Source: Prorocentrum cordatum
Lineage: Eukaryota; Sar; Dinophyceae; Prorocentrales; Prorocentraceae
Direction of reading: 5' to 3'
DNA: 64,000 nt
Assembly: GCA_963575745.1 (NCBI GenBank)
Contig: CAUYUJ010016301.1
Location: 15,001 to 79,000, forward strand
Below are positions 55,536-64,000 of the stretch, one piece after another. Below the pieces are notes generated by a model that saw only the letters and a list, made by a program, of their open reading frames with translations, ran no database searches and had not been told where the DNA came from. Positions within the stretch are counted from its first letter, which is position 1; the number at the start of each line of letters is the position of its first letter. Both the position numbers and the translations under genes were made by a program.

Positions 55536-55775
55536 CTACTTTTTCTCAGGATCGACGTTCTGCGCCCACGGCAATGCGTCTCGCGAGCGGCACCTCGCAT
55601 TGAAAATGTCAGCGCACAGAGGGGAGGCCTGGCCAGAACCGCATGAATCTTCGATCACTAAAGCACGAATGACCATCTGAGAGGCTGTCAGAAGGAAACC
55701 TGGCTCTTTGCGATGGCCTCGATTGGCCGCCAGAGGACCCCCAATGAATTCATCGGTGTTCATCGGGTAGTTCAT
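55536..55775 (-). CDS. possible exon, unknown
   Basis: An open frame of about 79 codons ending in TAG. Its inner part (GFLLTASQMVIRALVIEDSC then PWAQNVDPEKK) looks codon-like, but no partner exon or family is recognised. Confidence 0.25.
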   Translation of the reverse strand: MNYPMNTDEFIGGPLAANRGHRKEPGFLLTASQMVIRALVIEDSCGSGQASPLCADIFNARCRSRDALPWAQNVDPEKK

Positions 55776-56229
55776 CGGGTCATCGGGGTCGTTGTTGGGT
55801 GTGTTTTTGGTTGTTTTTCATACATATATATATATATATGATTTCCTATGGCTCATCGGAAAAATCATCGGATGGCGATTCATCGGGTAAATCATCGGGT
55901 AGGTTTCGGTCCTGAAATTCGATTTTCTCCGGTCAGATACCGGCCTGCAGGTGTTTCTGGAAACATTGGAGCGTCTGAGGACGGAGAGGGCGGCCCTGGG
56001 ACTCGAGAGCGTCCTGAAGTTTAAGGTTCTTGGCTCAGAGGGCTCGAGTGGGCGGTCCTGGGGCTCGAGCGGGCTTTCCTGGGGCTCGAGGACGTTCCTG
56101 GAGCTCGAGAGGTTCTTTTCGGACTGGCCTTTTCCCCAGGGCCATGCTTAAATCCCAGCAGAGCATCGCCGCGAAGCCTCCCCCCACTCCTGCGCTTAGA
56201 AAGAAGCAGGCGTTGTGGGCCTGCTGAGC

Positions 56230-56323
56230 TCAGGGATGCGACGCCGCGCGCTTCCTCTCCAGGCTGTGGTTCTCCTGGATCTTGGTAACCCAGCTCTGCA
56301 GCTTCTCCATCGGCGCTTTCATC
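56230..56323 (-). CDS. gene D, exon 6 (last)
   Basis: G plus 31 codons, ending in TGA at 56230-56232: MKAPMEKLQSWVTKIQENHS then LERKRAASHP. A C-terminal helix of this kind closes other members of the family. Confidence 0.82.
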
Positions 56324-56829
56324 CTGCTTCACCCGCGTGCTCAGCCACGATCTCTCAAACAGTTCTTGCTCATTCAACCTCCCACATATCGACTCCCTAC
56401 CTTCGCTTCCTGCCTCCACCCATCTCCGCTTCCACCTCCAATTCACCTCCTCGACCCACCTCCTCCTCAGCGTGCCCACCCACCTCCTCTTCCCATATCC
56501 AGTAAACCTCTTCCACGTCATCTATTCGACATTCCTCGAATTCCTCAACCACCTCCAATCCACCTCCTCCGCGGCATCCTCGAACCACCTCCTGCTGACC
56601 TACCCGCCCCCTCCCACATCCCTAGCATGCCGTAGCTATCTTGGGTCAGACGAACGGTGTTGGCTCGAATGCGTGCGTCATGCGCAAATCGATCCCTGCC
56701 CTCTTCCTCCTCCTCCTCCTTCTCCCCCCTCTGTCCGACGACATTGTGGTTCAAGCATGCAGTGCTATGTGCACGCGCGTATACACGCGTGCCAAGAACA
56801 TGCAATGCCTCACAATTGCGGCTGCTCTC

Positions 56830-57518
56830 CTCGTCACGATGCTTTTGAACTCCTTCTCGAGGAGGTGCTCCTTCCCCTTCCAGTCGCGCCTGATGTCGGC
56901 GGCCGTGAAGACGACCATCCTCTCGAACAACTCGCTCTTGGCGCCGTCCACGGCCGTCTGGAGCTCCTGCAGGTTCGCGAGCTCCGACTTCCGTTCTGAT
57001 AGCCATTTCCACTCGGGCAGCTCCTTCTCGGCCGAGACGCGCATCGAGTCGACGCTCTGCTGCAAGGCCTTGTACTTCAACACGACCCGCTTCGCATCGC
57101 CCTCGGCCTTCGCGAGGTCCTTCCTCTGCTGCTTTGCGTGCTTCTCTTCAGCGCTCAAGGAATTCTCCTTCTCCTCGCGCTTGCGTTTCTTCTCAGCCAG
57201 CTCCACGGCCTTCTTATCCGCCTCAGTCTGGGGCTGCTCCGCAGGCTCGGCCTTGACCTGGGTGCCCGCGGCAGCTGGCGCAGCTGCGGCCGCGGCAACT
57301 GGCGCAGCCGCGGCAGCTGGCGCAGCTGCGGCAGCTGGCGCTGCCATCTGCGTCTCCTCGGCGGGGGCCTCCTCGTCTGGATCCTGGGCGACTGCCTCCA
57401 TGTGTTGCGTCCACGACCTCTCCATCACGTCGCGGCGGCTGATCGTCACGTAGAAGAATTTAGCGCAGCCAGCCATCGTGTCGAAGGTGAGCCACTCGCC
57501 GCCCATCTCGATGCACGC
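56830..57518 (-). CDS. gene D, exon 5
   Basis: 689 nt. It starts ACIEMGGEWLTFDTMAGCAK and FFYVTISRRDVMERSW, which with RYCE of exon 4 completes a C-x2-C pair (RYC..C..MG.EW). An Ala-rich linker follows (about residues 555-590) and then a long charged coiled coil (KKRKREEKENSLSAEEKHAK) with a PEWKWLSERK segment typical for the family. It ends with two bases of a codon before GA. Confidence 0.85.
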
Positions 57519-57539
57519 CTGCTCTCAGAGGCCGCCCTC

Positions 57540-57800
57540 TCCCTCCTCCTCCTCCTCCTCCTCCTCCTCCTCCTCCTCCTCCTCCTCCTCCTCCTCCTCC
57601 TTCATCACCTCTTCCTCCTCCTGCTCCTCCTCCTCCTCCGATTCCTCTCCCCCCCTCCTCCTCCGCCTGCTTCTCCGCCTCCACCTCCTGCTCCTCCTCC
57701 CCCATCCTCCTCATCCTCCTCCTCTCCCTCCTCCCCCGCCTCCTCCTCCTCCTTCCCCCTCCCCCTCCTCCTCCCCTCCTCTCCTCTTTATCGGGCAAGC
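57540..57800. repeat. (CTC)n microsatellite in a gene D intron
   Basis: CTC/TCC repeats filling the intron between exons 4 and 5. Confidence 0.9.
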
Positions 57801-57811
57801 GGCAATGGATC

Positions 57812-57868
57812 CTCGCAGTACCGCTTCGCTGCCATGATGTTCTCGATGTCGTGGTGGCCGCCCTCCTC
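57812..57868 (-). CDS. gene D, exon 4
   Basis: 19 codons EEGGHHDIENIMAAKRYCE, phase 0 both sides, between AG and a GA donor. The Cys of RYC pairs with ACIEM of exon 5; this fit fixes both borders. Confidence 0.85.
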
Positions 57869-58202
57869 CTGTGGATCGGAGCGAAATTGGGCGCGCGAGG
57901 GGCAGGAGGACGTCGCTTCCTCCCCGATGCCCCGTGCCCTCAAATGAACCCCAAGTGAGCCGGCAATGAACCCCAAAAGAGTCCACCAGAGCCCGCGGGG
58001 AGCGCGCTCTGGGAATGACGGGCGGGGGGTCTGACGACGATGCCCAATGGCCCGAACATATTTTAGTGCGGAAGGCGTTCCAGGCGCGAGGCTTCCTAGC
58101 CGCCTGCAAAACAATCGACGCAAGAGGAAGAGGAGGAGGAGAAGGGGGAACAGGAGGGGGGAGGAAGTAGCAAGAAGAGGAAGAGGATTACCACCCGACG
58201 TC

Positions 58203-59186
58203 CTTGACGATCCTGGAGAAGCTGTAGTACGTGCCCGCCGACTCGTCCACAATCTTGTAGGCGTGCTTGTGGATGTGCTTCCTTTTGAGCTCTGCCAACG
58301 TTGTAGCTGCCCACTTCAGCCTGTAGTTCCTCCGTTCTTCAACCTGCATGGCGGCCCAGTCTTCCCTGAACTGCTTATCCTTCTTGCACTTGGCCGCGAC
58401 GTGCCTCTCGCTCTGTTGATGCACATTCGAGCGCGACCTGATGCCGTGCTCCACCGCCTCCTGCAATTGATCAATCCTCAGTTTGACTGCCTGCGGAAGG
58501 TTCTTCTCAGCGTTGCCAACCTCCGCGGAGCTCTTGCGCCTCCCCGCCTCGTTCATGCAGCAATTGATGCCATCCAGACCAAGTGGCAACTCGCACTCGC
58601 GCTCCCCTGGCTGGAACGAAGGTGGGGCGCATGGCGCCTTGGGGGCCGCGGGCACCTCAGCTGTCTCTGCCTCCAAGGTCTCTTTTGGCGGCGGCGGCGA
58701 TGGCAAAGGGCCCACGGCGCCACCAGTGGCCGACGGGTGCATGGCGGCGCTGGCGGCCCGCCAACGCGGGGGCGCGCTCACGTCGGGCGGCGGTGCCCCT
58801 GCTGCCTTGCTGCGGAGGTACTGCTCGGGGATGGTTCCTGGAACGGTCGCAGGCTCCGAGTCCAGCGAGTCGCCGACGTCGATCGTCGTGTCCTGAAGCC
58901 CGTTGATGCCGATGTCCTCACCGATCGTCTCCTGGCCGTCCTCAGGCTCGCTGGGCGCCACGTCCATGGGCCTGCGCATCTCCGCCGCAAGGTCACTGTC
59001 AGCTCCGCGATTGTCATCCTCCGCGTCGCTGCGCTCTGAGGCCGTCGGCGAGCGAGCGATGATTGTAGCTGCAGCCGCCGCCTCAGCTGCATCGCCAGTC
59101 AGGCGCTCAGCAGTATCCGCCAGGTACTCATTGTGAGCATGGATCTCAGGTACCCTCGACGAGCCCTCGGTAGACAGCATGACGTC
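58203..59186 (-). CDS. gene D, exon 3 (largest)
   Basis: 328 codons. The first two thirds are low-complexity (acidic, Pro- and Ala-rich). The last ~75 residues are conserved in the family: SERHVAAKCKKDKQFREDWA, RRNYRLKWAATTLAELKRKH and GTYYSFSRIVK. Starts after CAG 59187-59189, ends AAG before GACGTC. The conserved block resembles an HMG-like helix set in spacing, but I would not assign a function. Confidence 0.85.
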
Positions 59187-59384
59187 CTGACGGATGTTCA
59201 GATTGTGCTCTGCATGCGCATGTATGCAAGAAACAAACTCTGTCCTCTCCCCTCTCCCCCACCCTCACCTCTCCCTCCCCCCGCTCTCCCCTCTCCCTGC
59301 GCCCATCTCCCTCCACCTCCGTCACCAATCATCATTCCCCTCAATCGTTCTACGCATTCTCGTTATCATGTTCGCTCTATCTCT

Positions 59385-59417
59385 GTGTTTCTCTCTCTCT
59401 CTCTCTCTTTCTCTCTT

Positions 59418-59470
<53 letters not shown>
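59385..59470. repeat. (CT)n microsatellite in a gene D intron
   Basis: CT repeats in the intron between exons 2 and 3. Confidence 0.95.
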
Positions 59471-59475
<5 letters not shown>

Positions 59476-59540
59476 TCTATCTTCCTTCGCACTTTCCGAG
59501 CGACAGGGGCTGTAAAACCGACGTGCGTTCACGAGCAGTC

Positions 59541-59615
59541 CTTGCCGCAGTTGCCGCAGTGAGATACGTCCAGGGGGTTGTCCTCGCCACAGAACATGCA
59601 GGGCCAAACGGTCTC
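59541..59615 (-). CDS. gene D, exon 2 (zinc finger)
   Basis: 25 codons: ETVWPCMFCGEDNPLDVSHC then GNCGK. W-x-C-x2-C-x10-C-x2-C with N after the first pair is the RanBP2-type zinc-finger pattern. Phase 0, bounded by AG and GA. Confidence 0.85.
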
Positions 59616-59800
59616 CTGGCGCGGATCGACGGGGGGGGCGAGCAGGAGTTGGGCGGAGGGGCAGGAGGAAGCGATGCCGAGAATTATCGATCGATGTTCA
59701 GGAGCTATTCACGGCCCTGGACACAATTGCAAAGATGTTAAAAGGGGGGGGGGGTGGGGTGGGGGGGGGGGGATCGGCATGAGGTTCCCCCGTCTCGCTC

Positions 59801-60208
59801 CTGGACGGTGTCGGCGGGCCCCCCTGTGAGGTCCACGGGTAGTTCTGGAGTAGCGTAACCCGAACTTGAAGCGCCCGAATCTAATTGACGGCGGTCGGCC
59901 TCCGATTCCTCGAACATTTGCTCGATCACAGTCGCATCGATCTCGTCGTGGATGTAATCTTTCTCGTTGAAAACGGCATCCTGCTGTTGCTGCTCCTGCT
60001 GCTGATACTTCGGGGCCTTCGAAGGCCTAACGATGACGATCCCGTTCGCCGAAGAGTCCGAGAGCCGCCCGTATGCCCCGCAGAAAGGCATGAACCCGTC
60101 CGGCTGGTCACTGCCCATGGCGATGGCGGCCCTGCCTTCTGAAGGTTCAGCGCTCGAATCCCCCTCAGGTTTCTTGAGCCCCAAACGTATGCGCACGGCC
60201 AGCGACAT
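59801..60208 (-). CDS. gene D, exon 1
   Basis: 136 codons from MSLAVRIRLGLKKPEGDSSA to GGPADTVQ. It carries a Gln run and acidic stretches and is mostly disordered. The ATG is preceded by a pyrimidine-rich stretch and AG at 60211-60212 (TTTCCTTCC...CATAG then TA-ATG), a good candidate for the spliced-leader acceptor. The whole gene, exons 1-6, gives 768 residues in one frame. It is likely a nuclear or nucleic-acid-binding protein, judged only from the zinc finger and basic coiled coil. Confidence 0.8.
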
Positions 60209-60210
60209 TA

Positions 60211-60880
60211 CTATGCGGCATGGAAGGAAACAGCAAAGCTGATGCGACGCATCCTCAGATCGATGTTCGTGGCAGCGACTCCCGCCTGAGCGGTCATCGC
60301 ATTTCTCATCTTAGTGGGGTCGTGCTGGGCTCGGGGGTGGGTTGCGCAAGCTCTGTTTAATATATGGCTCCTTCCATGCCAGATAGTAGGCGATGGGTAA
60401 GAGGCAGCGATTATCTGCGCGCCAGCCTGGAGAAAGGCGAAGACAACGCCCGTTCCGTGAAGCGCGAAGCGCTCTGATCTTCGCGCTTGGACATGGGTCA
60501 GGCGTAGTCGGGGGCAGAGGACAGGGGCGGGGCAGAGCAGGGAGACAGGGAGAGGGCGAGGAAGAGGAGGTGGTGAGGAGAGAAAGAGAGAGGGGAAACC
60601 AGAGATAGAGGAACCCTGTTCGACAGGGAGGCGTCGGCCACGAGCGCGTTGTAGAAATATGAAGTAGGGTTGCGCTTGCCTTGCATTGATCTGCATTGTT
60701 GCTCTGCACGACGTCTCACTACATCTTGAAGGGCGTGGCTCTAAGAGTAGGAAGGCGCGAAGGTGGACCAACGCAAGAGTCTCCAAACTGATCGACGACC
60801 GACGCGACAAAGTGCATTCGTTTTTTCAAGCGGCGCGGGAGGCGGCCCGAGCTGGCCGTCGCCGCTGCGCCGCCAGTGCG
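60211..60880. other. spacer between genes E and D
   Basis: 670 bp between the gene E stop and the gene D start codon. GA-rich stretch 60520-60610. It must hold processing signals for both genes if they share a transcript; none can be named. Confidence 0.5.
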
Positions 60881-60948
60881 TCAATCTCCAACTCGGGCGG
60901 CCAGCAGGCTGTCCCTCTCCGTGTACAACTCCTTCTGCAACAGCAACC
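60881..60948 (-). CDS. gene E, exon 6 (last)
   Basis: Two bases plus 22 codons: LLLQKELYTERDSLLAARVG then D and TGA. Joins YSK(G) of exon 5 after a GC donor. Confidence 0.85.
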
Positions 60949-61234
60949 CTGAGGATCGAGAAGGAGTGAGAGGAGGATCAGGAGGAGGAGAAGGAGGTTG
61001 AGGAAGAGGAGTTGAAGAAGTGGCAGGGGGAGGAAGGCAGTGAGAGGAGTAGGAGAAAAGAGAAAGGGAGGAGGAGCACAAGGAGGAGAAGGAGGAGTAG
61101 CGGCGGCATAGGAGGAGCAAGGGTGAGTAAAGAGGAATTCGGTGAGCAAGGATGAGCAAGGACGCAGGGGCAGGAGCTGAAGGAGGAGAGGGAGAAGTGG
61201 GAGCGATGCTAGGAGTTTGAGGGGACAGTAGCGC

Positions 61235-61370
61235 CTTTGGAATACTTGTCCGCGATCTGGATCATGATGTTGACGGCGTCCTCCTCGCTAATGCTGTCGG
61301 TGATCGTGATCTGGCACACCTGCTTGCCCCTGCCAGGGCCCTGCTTCATGACCACGATCGTGCTCCGCCC
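61235..61370 (-). CDS. gene E, exon 5
   Basis: GRSTIVVMKQGPGRGKQVCQ, ITITDSISEEDAVNIMIQIA, DKYSK. The GPGRGKQVCQI segment is a hallmark I recall from a large uncharacterised dinoflagellate family. Starts after TAG at 61371-61373; GC donor. Confidence 0.87.
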
Positions 61371-61654
61371 CTAGGCGCGGCGAGTGCTTTTCACGAGGTT
61401 TTGCAGAGGAGTGAACAATGACCCCCAAGGATTTTAGCAGAAGGCACCAGGGGACTGATTTCCAGAAGACCACCAATGGAGCCGAAACTGGGGCGCCCCA
61501 GCGACGATGCCGGACCAGCCCAATGAGTCTCACAATGATTCCCAATGAGTCGCCAATGAACCCCAATGAGCAAGCGGGACCAGGCCAAAGGAAACACTGA
61601 CATTGGTGCGAGCAGGAAAAGGGCGAGGAAGGCAAGGGGGACAAGGATGAGAGG

Positions 61655-61688
61655 AAGAGGAGGATATATATATATATATATATATATG
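61655..61688. repeat. (TA)n microsatellite
   Basis: Short TA tract in intron 4 of gene E. Confidence 0.9.
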
Positions 61689-61758
61689 TAAGGAGCGAAA
61701 CAGGTGGAGGCGGTGCAGGGCGAGCGGAGAGAGAGAGGCAGCAAAAGAAACAAGTTTC

Positions 61759-61857
61759 CTTCTGTTTGAGCGGCGTCACCTTGAGCTCCTCGTTGGCTGG
61801 TGAAAGACCCGTCCACGCTGTCGCCCTCCTGGAGTTGGCCTTGATGTCCGACTTGGC
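61759..61857 (-). CDS. gene E, exon 4
   Basis: 33 codons AKSDIKANSRRATAWTGLSP then ANEELKVTPLKQK. Phase 0, AG start, GA donor (AAG|GAAACT). Confidence 0.83.
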
Positions 61858-62144
61858 CTGCCCCGCCCATTTCGCGGTTCTCGTCCTCCTCCTCCCCCTC
61901 CTCCTCCTTCTCCTCCTCGTGCTCGTCCTCCAACGGCCCCGCGTGCACTCCTCCTCCTCCTCCTCCTCCTCCTTCTCCTCCTCCTTCTTCTCCCCCTCAT
62001 CGTTTTACATCGCATTCCAATTCCCCCTCCTCCTCGTGTCCTCATCCCTCTCCCGCCCCTGCGCCATCCACCTCCATCTCCTGGTCCGTCCCCGCATCTC
62101 TCCTATTATTTTCTGCGCTCGCCCGCATCATTTCCCATCCCTCG

Positions 62145-62275
<131 letters not shown>

Positions 62276-62285
62276 CCCGCCCCTC

Positions 62286-63184
62286 CTTCAAGAGCTCGGG
62301 CAAGTCTGTCGCTGCCAATGAATCAACTAAGAACTTGCCACAGCTAAAGATGGCGTACACCTGGTTGCTTGACTCATCTGGCTCGAAAGCATCCGAAAAT
62401 TATGGGGGCCCGTGCTTTTTGCGCCCAATTTTCTTTCTCAACGCTGCTTGGCCCCTTTCTTGCTCCCAGCTGACTGTGTATTCGATGGCGAGCTCTGGCG
62501 AAACTTCTGGCGGCGATGCTGCGCTCTCTGGCGGCGCTGGCGATGCCTTGCTCGGCGGCGGTGGCGATGCCGTTGGCGATGCCGTTGGCGATGCCTTGCT
62601 CGGTGCCTTGCTCGATGCCTTGCTCTCTGGCGGCGATGGCGATGCCGTTGGCGATGCCTTGCTCGATGCCTTGCTCTCTGGCGGCGGTGGCGATGCCTTG
62701 CTCGATGCCGTGCTCTCTGGCGGCGGTGGCCGCGCCTTGCTCGGTGCCTTGCTCTCTGGCGGCGGCGGCGATGGCAGCGCCCTTCTGAACAAGAAGGTCT
62801 CGGGAATATCCATCATCATCGCAGCAGCTGACCTTTTGCTCGGTGCCTTGCTCTCTGGCGGCGGTGCCTTGCTCTCTGGCGGCGATGCCTTGCTCTCTGG
62901 CGGCGATGCCTTGCTCTCTGGCGGCGATGCCGTGCTCTCTGGCGGCGGCGCCGATGCCTTGCACGCAGTCGTCGGCGACGCAGCTGCTGGCCTTTTTGAT
63001 GCTGGCTTCTTGAGCGCAGGCCGTTCGTCGTGGTCGAATGCAGCTGGCCGCTTCCTCGCCTCGTCGTCGCCGCCAGATGGCTCTGAGCAACTGCCGCCGT
63101 CGCTGTGATCCTCATCCTCCTCTCCACCGCCCTGATCTTGCGTCTCGCCGAAGAGGTCGTGGTACCACTTCAGATTCTTGCGTC
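62286..63184 (-). CDS. gene E, exon 3 (with an in-frame TAA)
   Basis: 899 nt in one frame. RKNLKWYHDLFGETQDQGGG, an acidic stretch, the nuclear-type tail motif KKPASKRPAAA, then ~180 residues of repeats of the type PPPESKASPPESKA and SKASPTASP. The frame meets TAA at 62400-62402 after KKIGRKKHGPP, yet continues FSDAFEPDESSNQVYAIFSC and ends LPELLK in the right phase for exon 4. Either the stop is real and the product is truncated, or there is a base error or a small unseen intron. Confidence 0.8.
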
Positions 63185-63464
63185 CTCTGGGCGCACGCTG
63201 GAGAAGGGGCGAGGAGGATTGGATGAGAAGGAAGGGGAGGAGGCGGACGAGGAGGGGGAGGCGGACGAGGAGGAGGAGGAGGAGGAGGAGGAGGAGAAGG
63301 CGCAGGAGATGGAGGAGGAGGAGGAGGAGGAGGAGGAGGAGGATAATCAGAAGGAGGAGGAGTGGAGGAGGAGGGTGAGGGGGAAGAGGAGGAAGAGGAG
63401 GAGGAGATGGAGGATCGAGGAGGAGTAGAAGGAGGAGGAGGAGGAGGAGGAGAAGGTGTCTGTC

Positions 63465-63534
63465 CTGCTTCTCGGACGTGCGCCACGGCAGCCGTCAGCC
63501 GATACGAGTAGATCTTAGTGAACTTGTCAAGGTT
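63465..63534 (-). CDS. gene E, exon 2
   Basis: NLDKFTKIYSYRLTAAVAHV then REA plus one base. AG start, GA donor (GCAG|GACAG). Confidence 0.83.
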
Positions 63535-63820
63535 CTGCCCGCGCCCGAGGAAGAGGGGGGGGGGGAGGAGACGAGGAGGGGATGATGGGGAGATGAGGAG
63601 GAGGAGGAGGAGGAGGAGGAGGAGGAGGGAAGGAGAAGCCTCCCTCCTTCTCTCGAATGTCACGGCTCATGTATTTCTTGGAGGGGCCACCAGGCCTTGC
63701 CAATGAACCCCAATGAATATCGACCGGCTCCCCAATGAAACCTAAATGATTTTCCGATGAAATCAAGTGCAAATCATGAAAACAAACAACTCCTAGTCTC
63801 CCTCTGGCCCCTGCCCCCGC

Positions 63821-63940
63821 CTTATCCGACATCTGGAAGTTCTTCATGTCGTGAACAAGCTTGAGAGCCTCGCGCATAGTTGATTTCTTGATTCTGCTAT
63901 CCTGGATCATCTGCAGGAGGGCGGTGATCATTGGCATGTT
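63821..63940 (-). CDS. gene E, first exon in the window
   Basis: 40 codons NMPMITALLQMIQDSRIKKS, TMREALKLVHDMKNFQMSDK. Starts after GGCAG at 63941, GC donor. Since it begins at a splice acceptor, the gene probably extends beyond the right edge. Without it the protein would be about 380 residues; function unknown. Confidence 0.82.
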
Positions 63941-64000
63941 CTGCCAATGCCCGTTTATGTGGCATTCCTCACTATTCCCGTCTCTTTATCCTCACGCTCT

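Noticed and set aside
60163-60190. Spliced-leader-like sequence (GGGGCTCAAG) on the minus strand
   Set aside because: Only the last part matches, and it lies inside the coding sequence of gene D exon 1 after the start codon.
62816-63127. Arg/His-rich frame RRQRARHRRQRARH
   Set aside because: Shadow of the PPESKAS repeats in exon 3 of gene E.

Overview
This window is nuclear DNA from a dinoflagellate; the species cannot be fixed from the sequence. The evidence is (i) an exact copy of the 22-nt dinoflagellate spliced leader (minus strand, 3020-3041) plus several decayed copies, (ii) multi-exon genes whose introns mostly start with GA or GC instead of GT, (iii) protein families that recur in dinoflagellate genomes, including LINEs with endonuclease, reverse transcriptase and RNase H domains, and (iv) a GC-rich background full of CTC/GAG, AGT, GTC, CA and CT microsatellites. 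A run of N at 40856-40955 marks an assembly gap.

Layout. 1-10 kb: two LINEs lie head to head around one (CTC)n tract. Element A runs leftward off the window (ORF1 1849-2856, ORF2 1-1848), and its 5' end carries the intact spliced leader followed by a decayed one. Element B runs rightward (3161-9185) and is decayed. 10-16 kb: microsatellites and miniature inverted-repeat elements, with no gene I can defend. 16.6-32.7 kb: one minus-strand gene for an RsmB/NOP2/NSUN-type RNA cytosine-C5 methyltransferase. I could join four exons (32697-32644, 32543-31857, 21513-21188, 16686-16602) into one 383-residue frame. Its 10.3-kb second intron holds two plus-strand ORFs, one of them a Ulp1-protease-like protein, in an island with a strikingly TCAG-rich composition. 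33-40 kb: a long AGT array, a satellite of about 16 units of ~122 bp (36230-38168), and CA/CCA repeats. 40-41 kb: an unknown gene preceded by a relict spliced leader and cut by the gap. 41-45 kb: microsatellites and inverted repeats. 45.4-46.3 kb: a broken Copia-type pol fragment. 48-64 kb: a co-directional minus-strand block with gene C (48667-51046, 5' end open), a transposase-like gene F (51967-54636), gene D (six exons, 60208-56230, 768 residues) and gene E (six exons, 63940-60881, possibly running off the right edge).

The cellular genes all read leftward, as expected for dinoflagellate unidirectional gene arrays. C, D and E are members of dinoflagellate-specific families without an assigned function. 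Only the methyltransferase has a predictable biochemical role (RNA m5C modification). The rest of the window is mobile-element remains and simple repeats. Exon joins rest on reading-frame continuity and remembered family resemblance; no transcript data were available.
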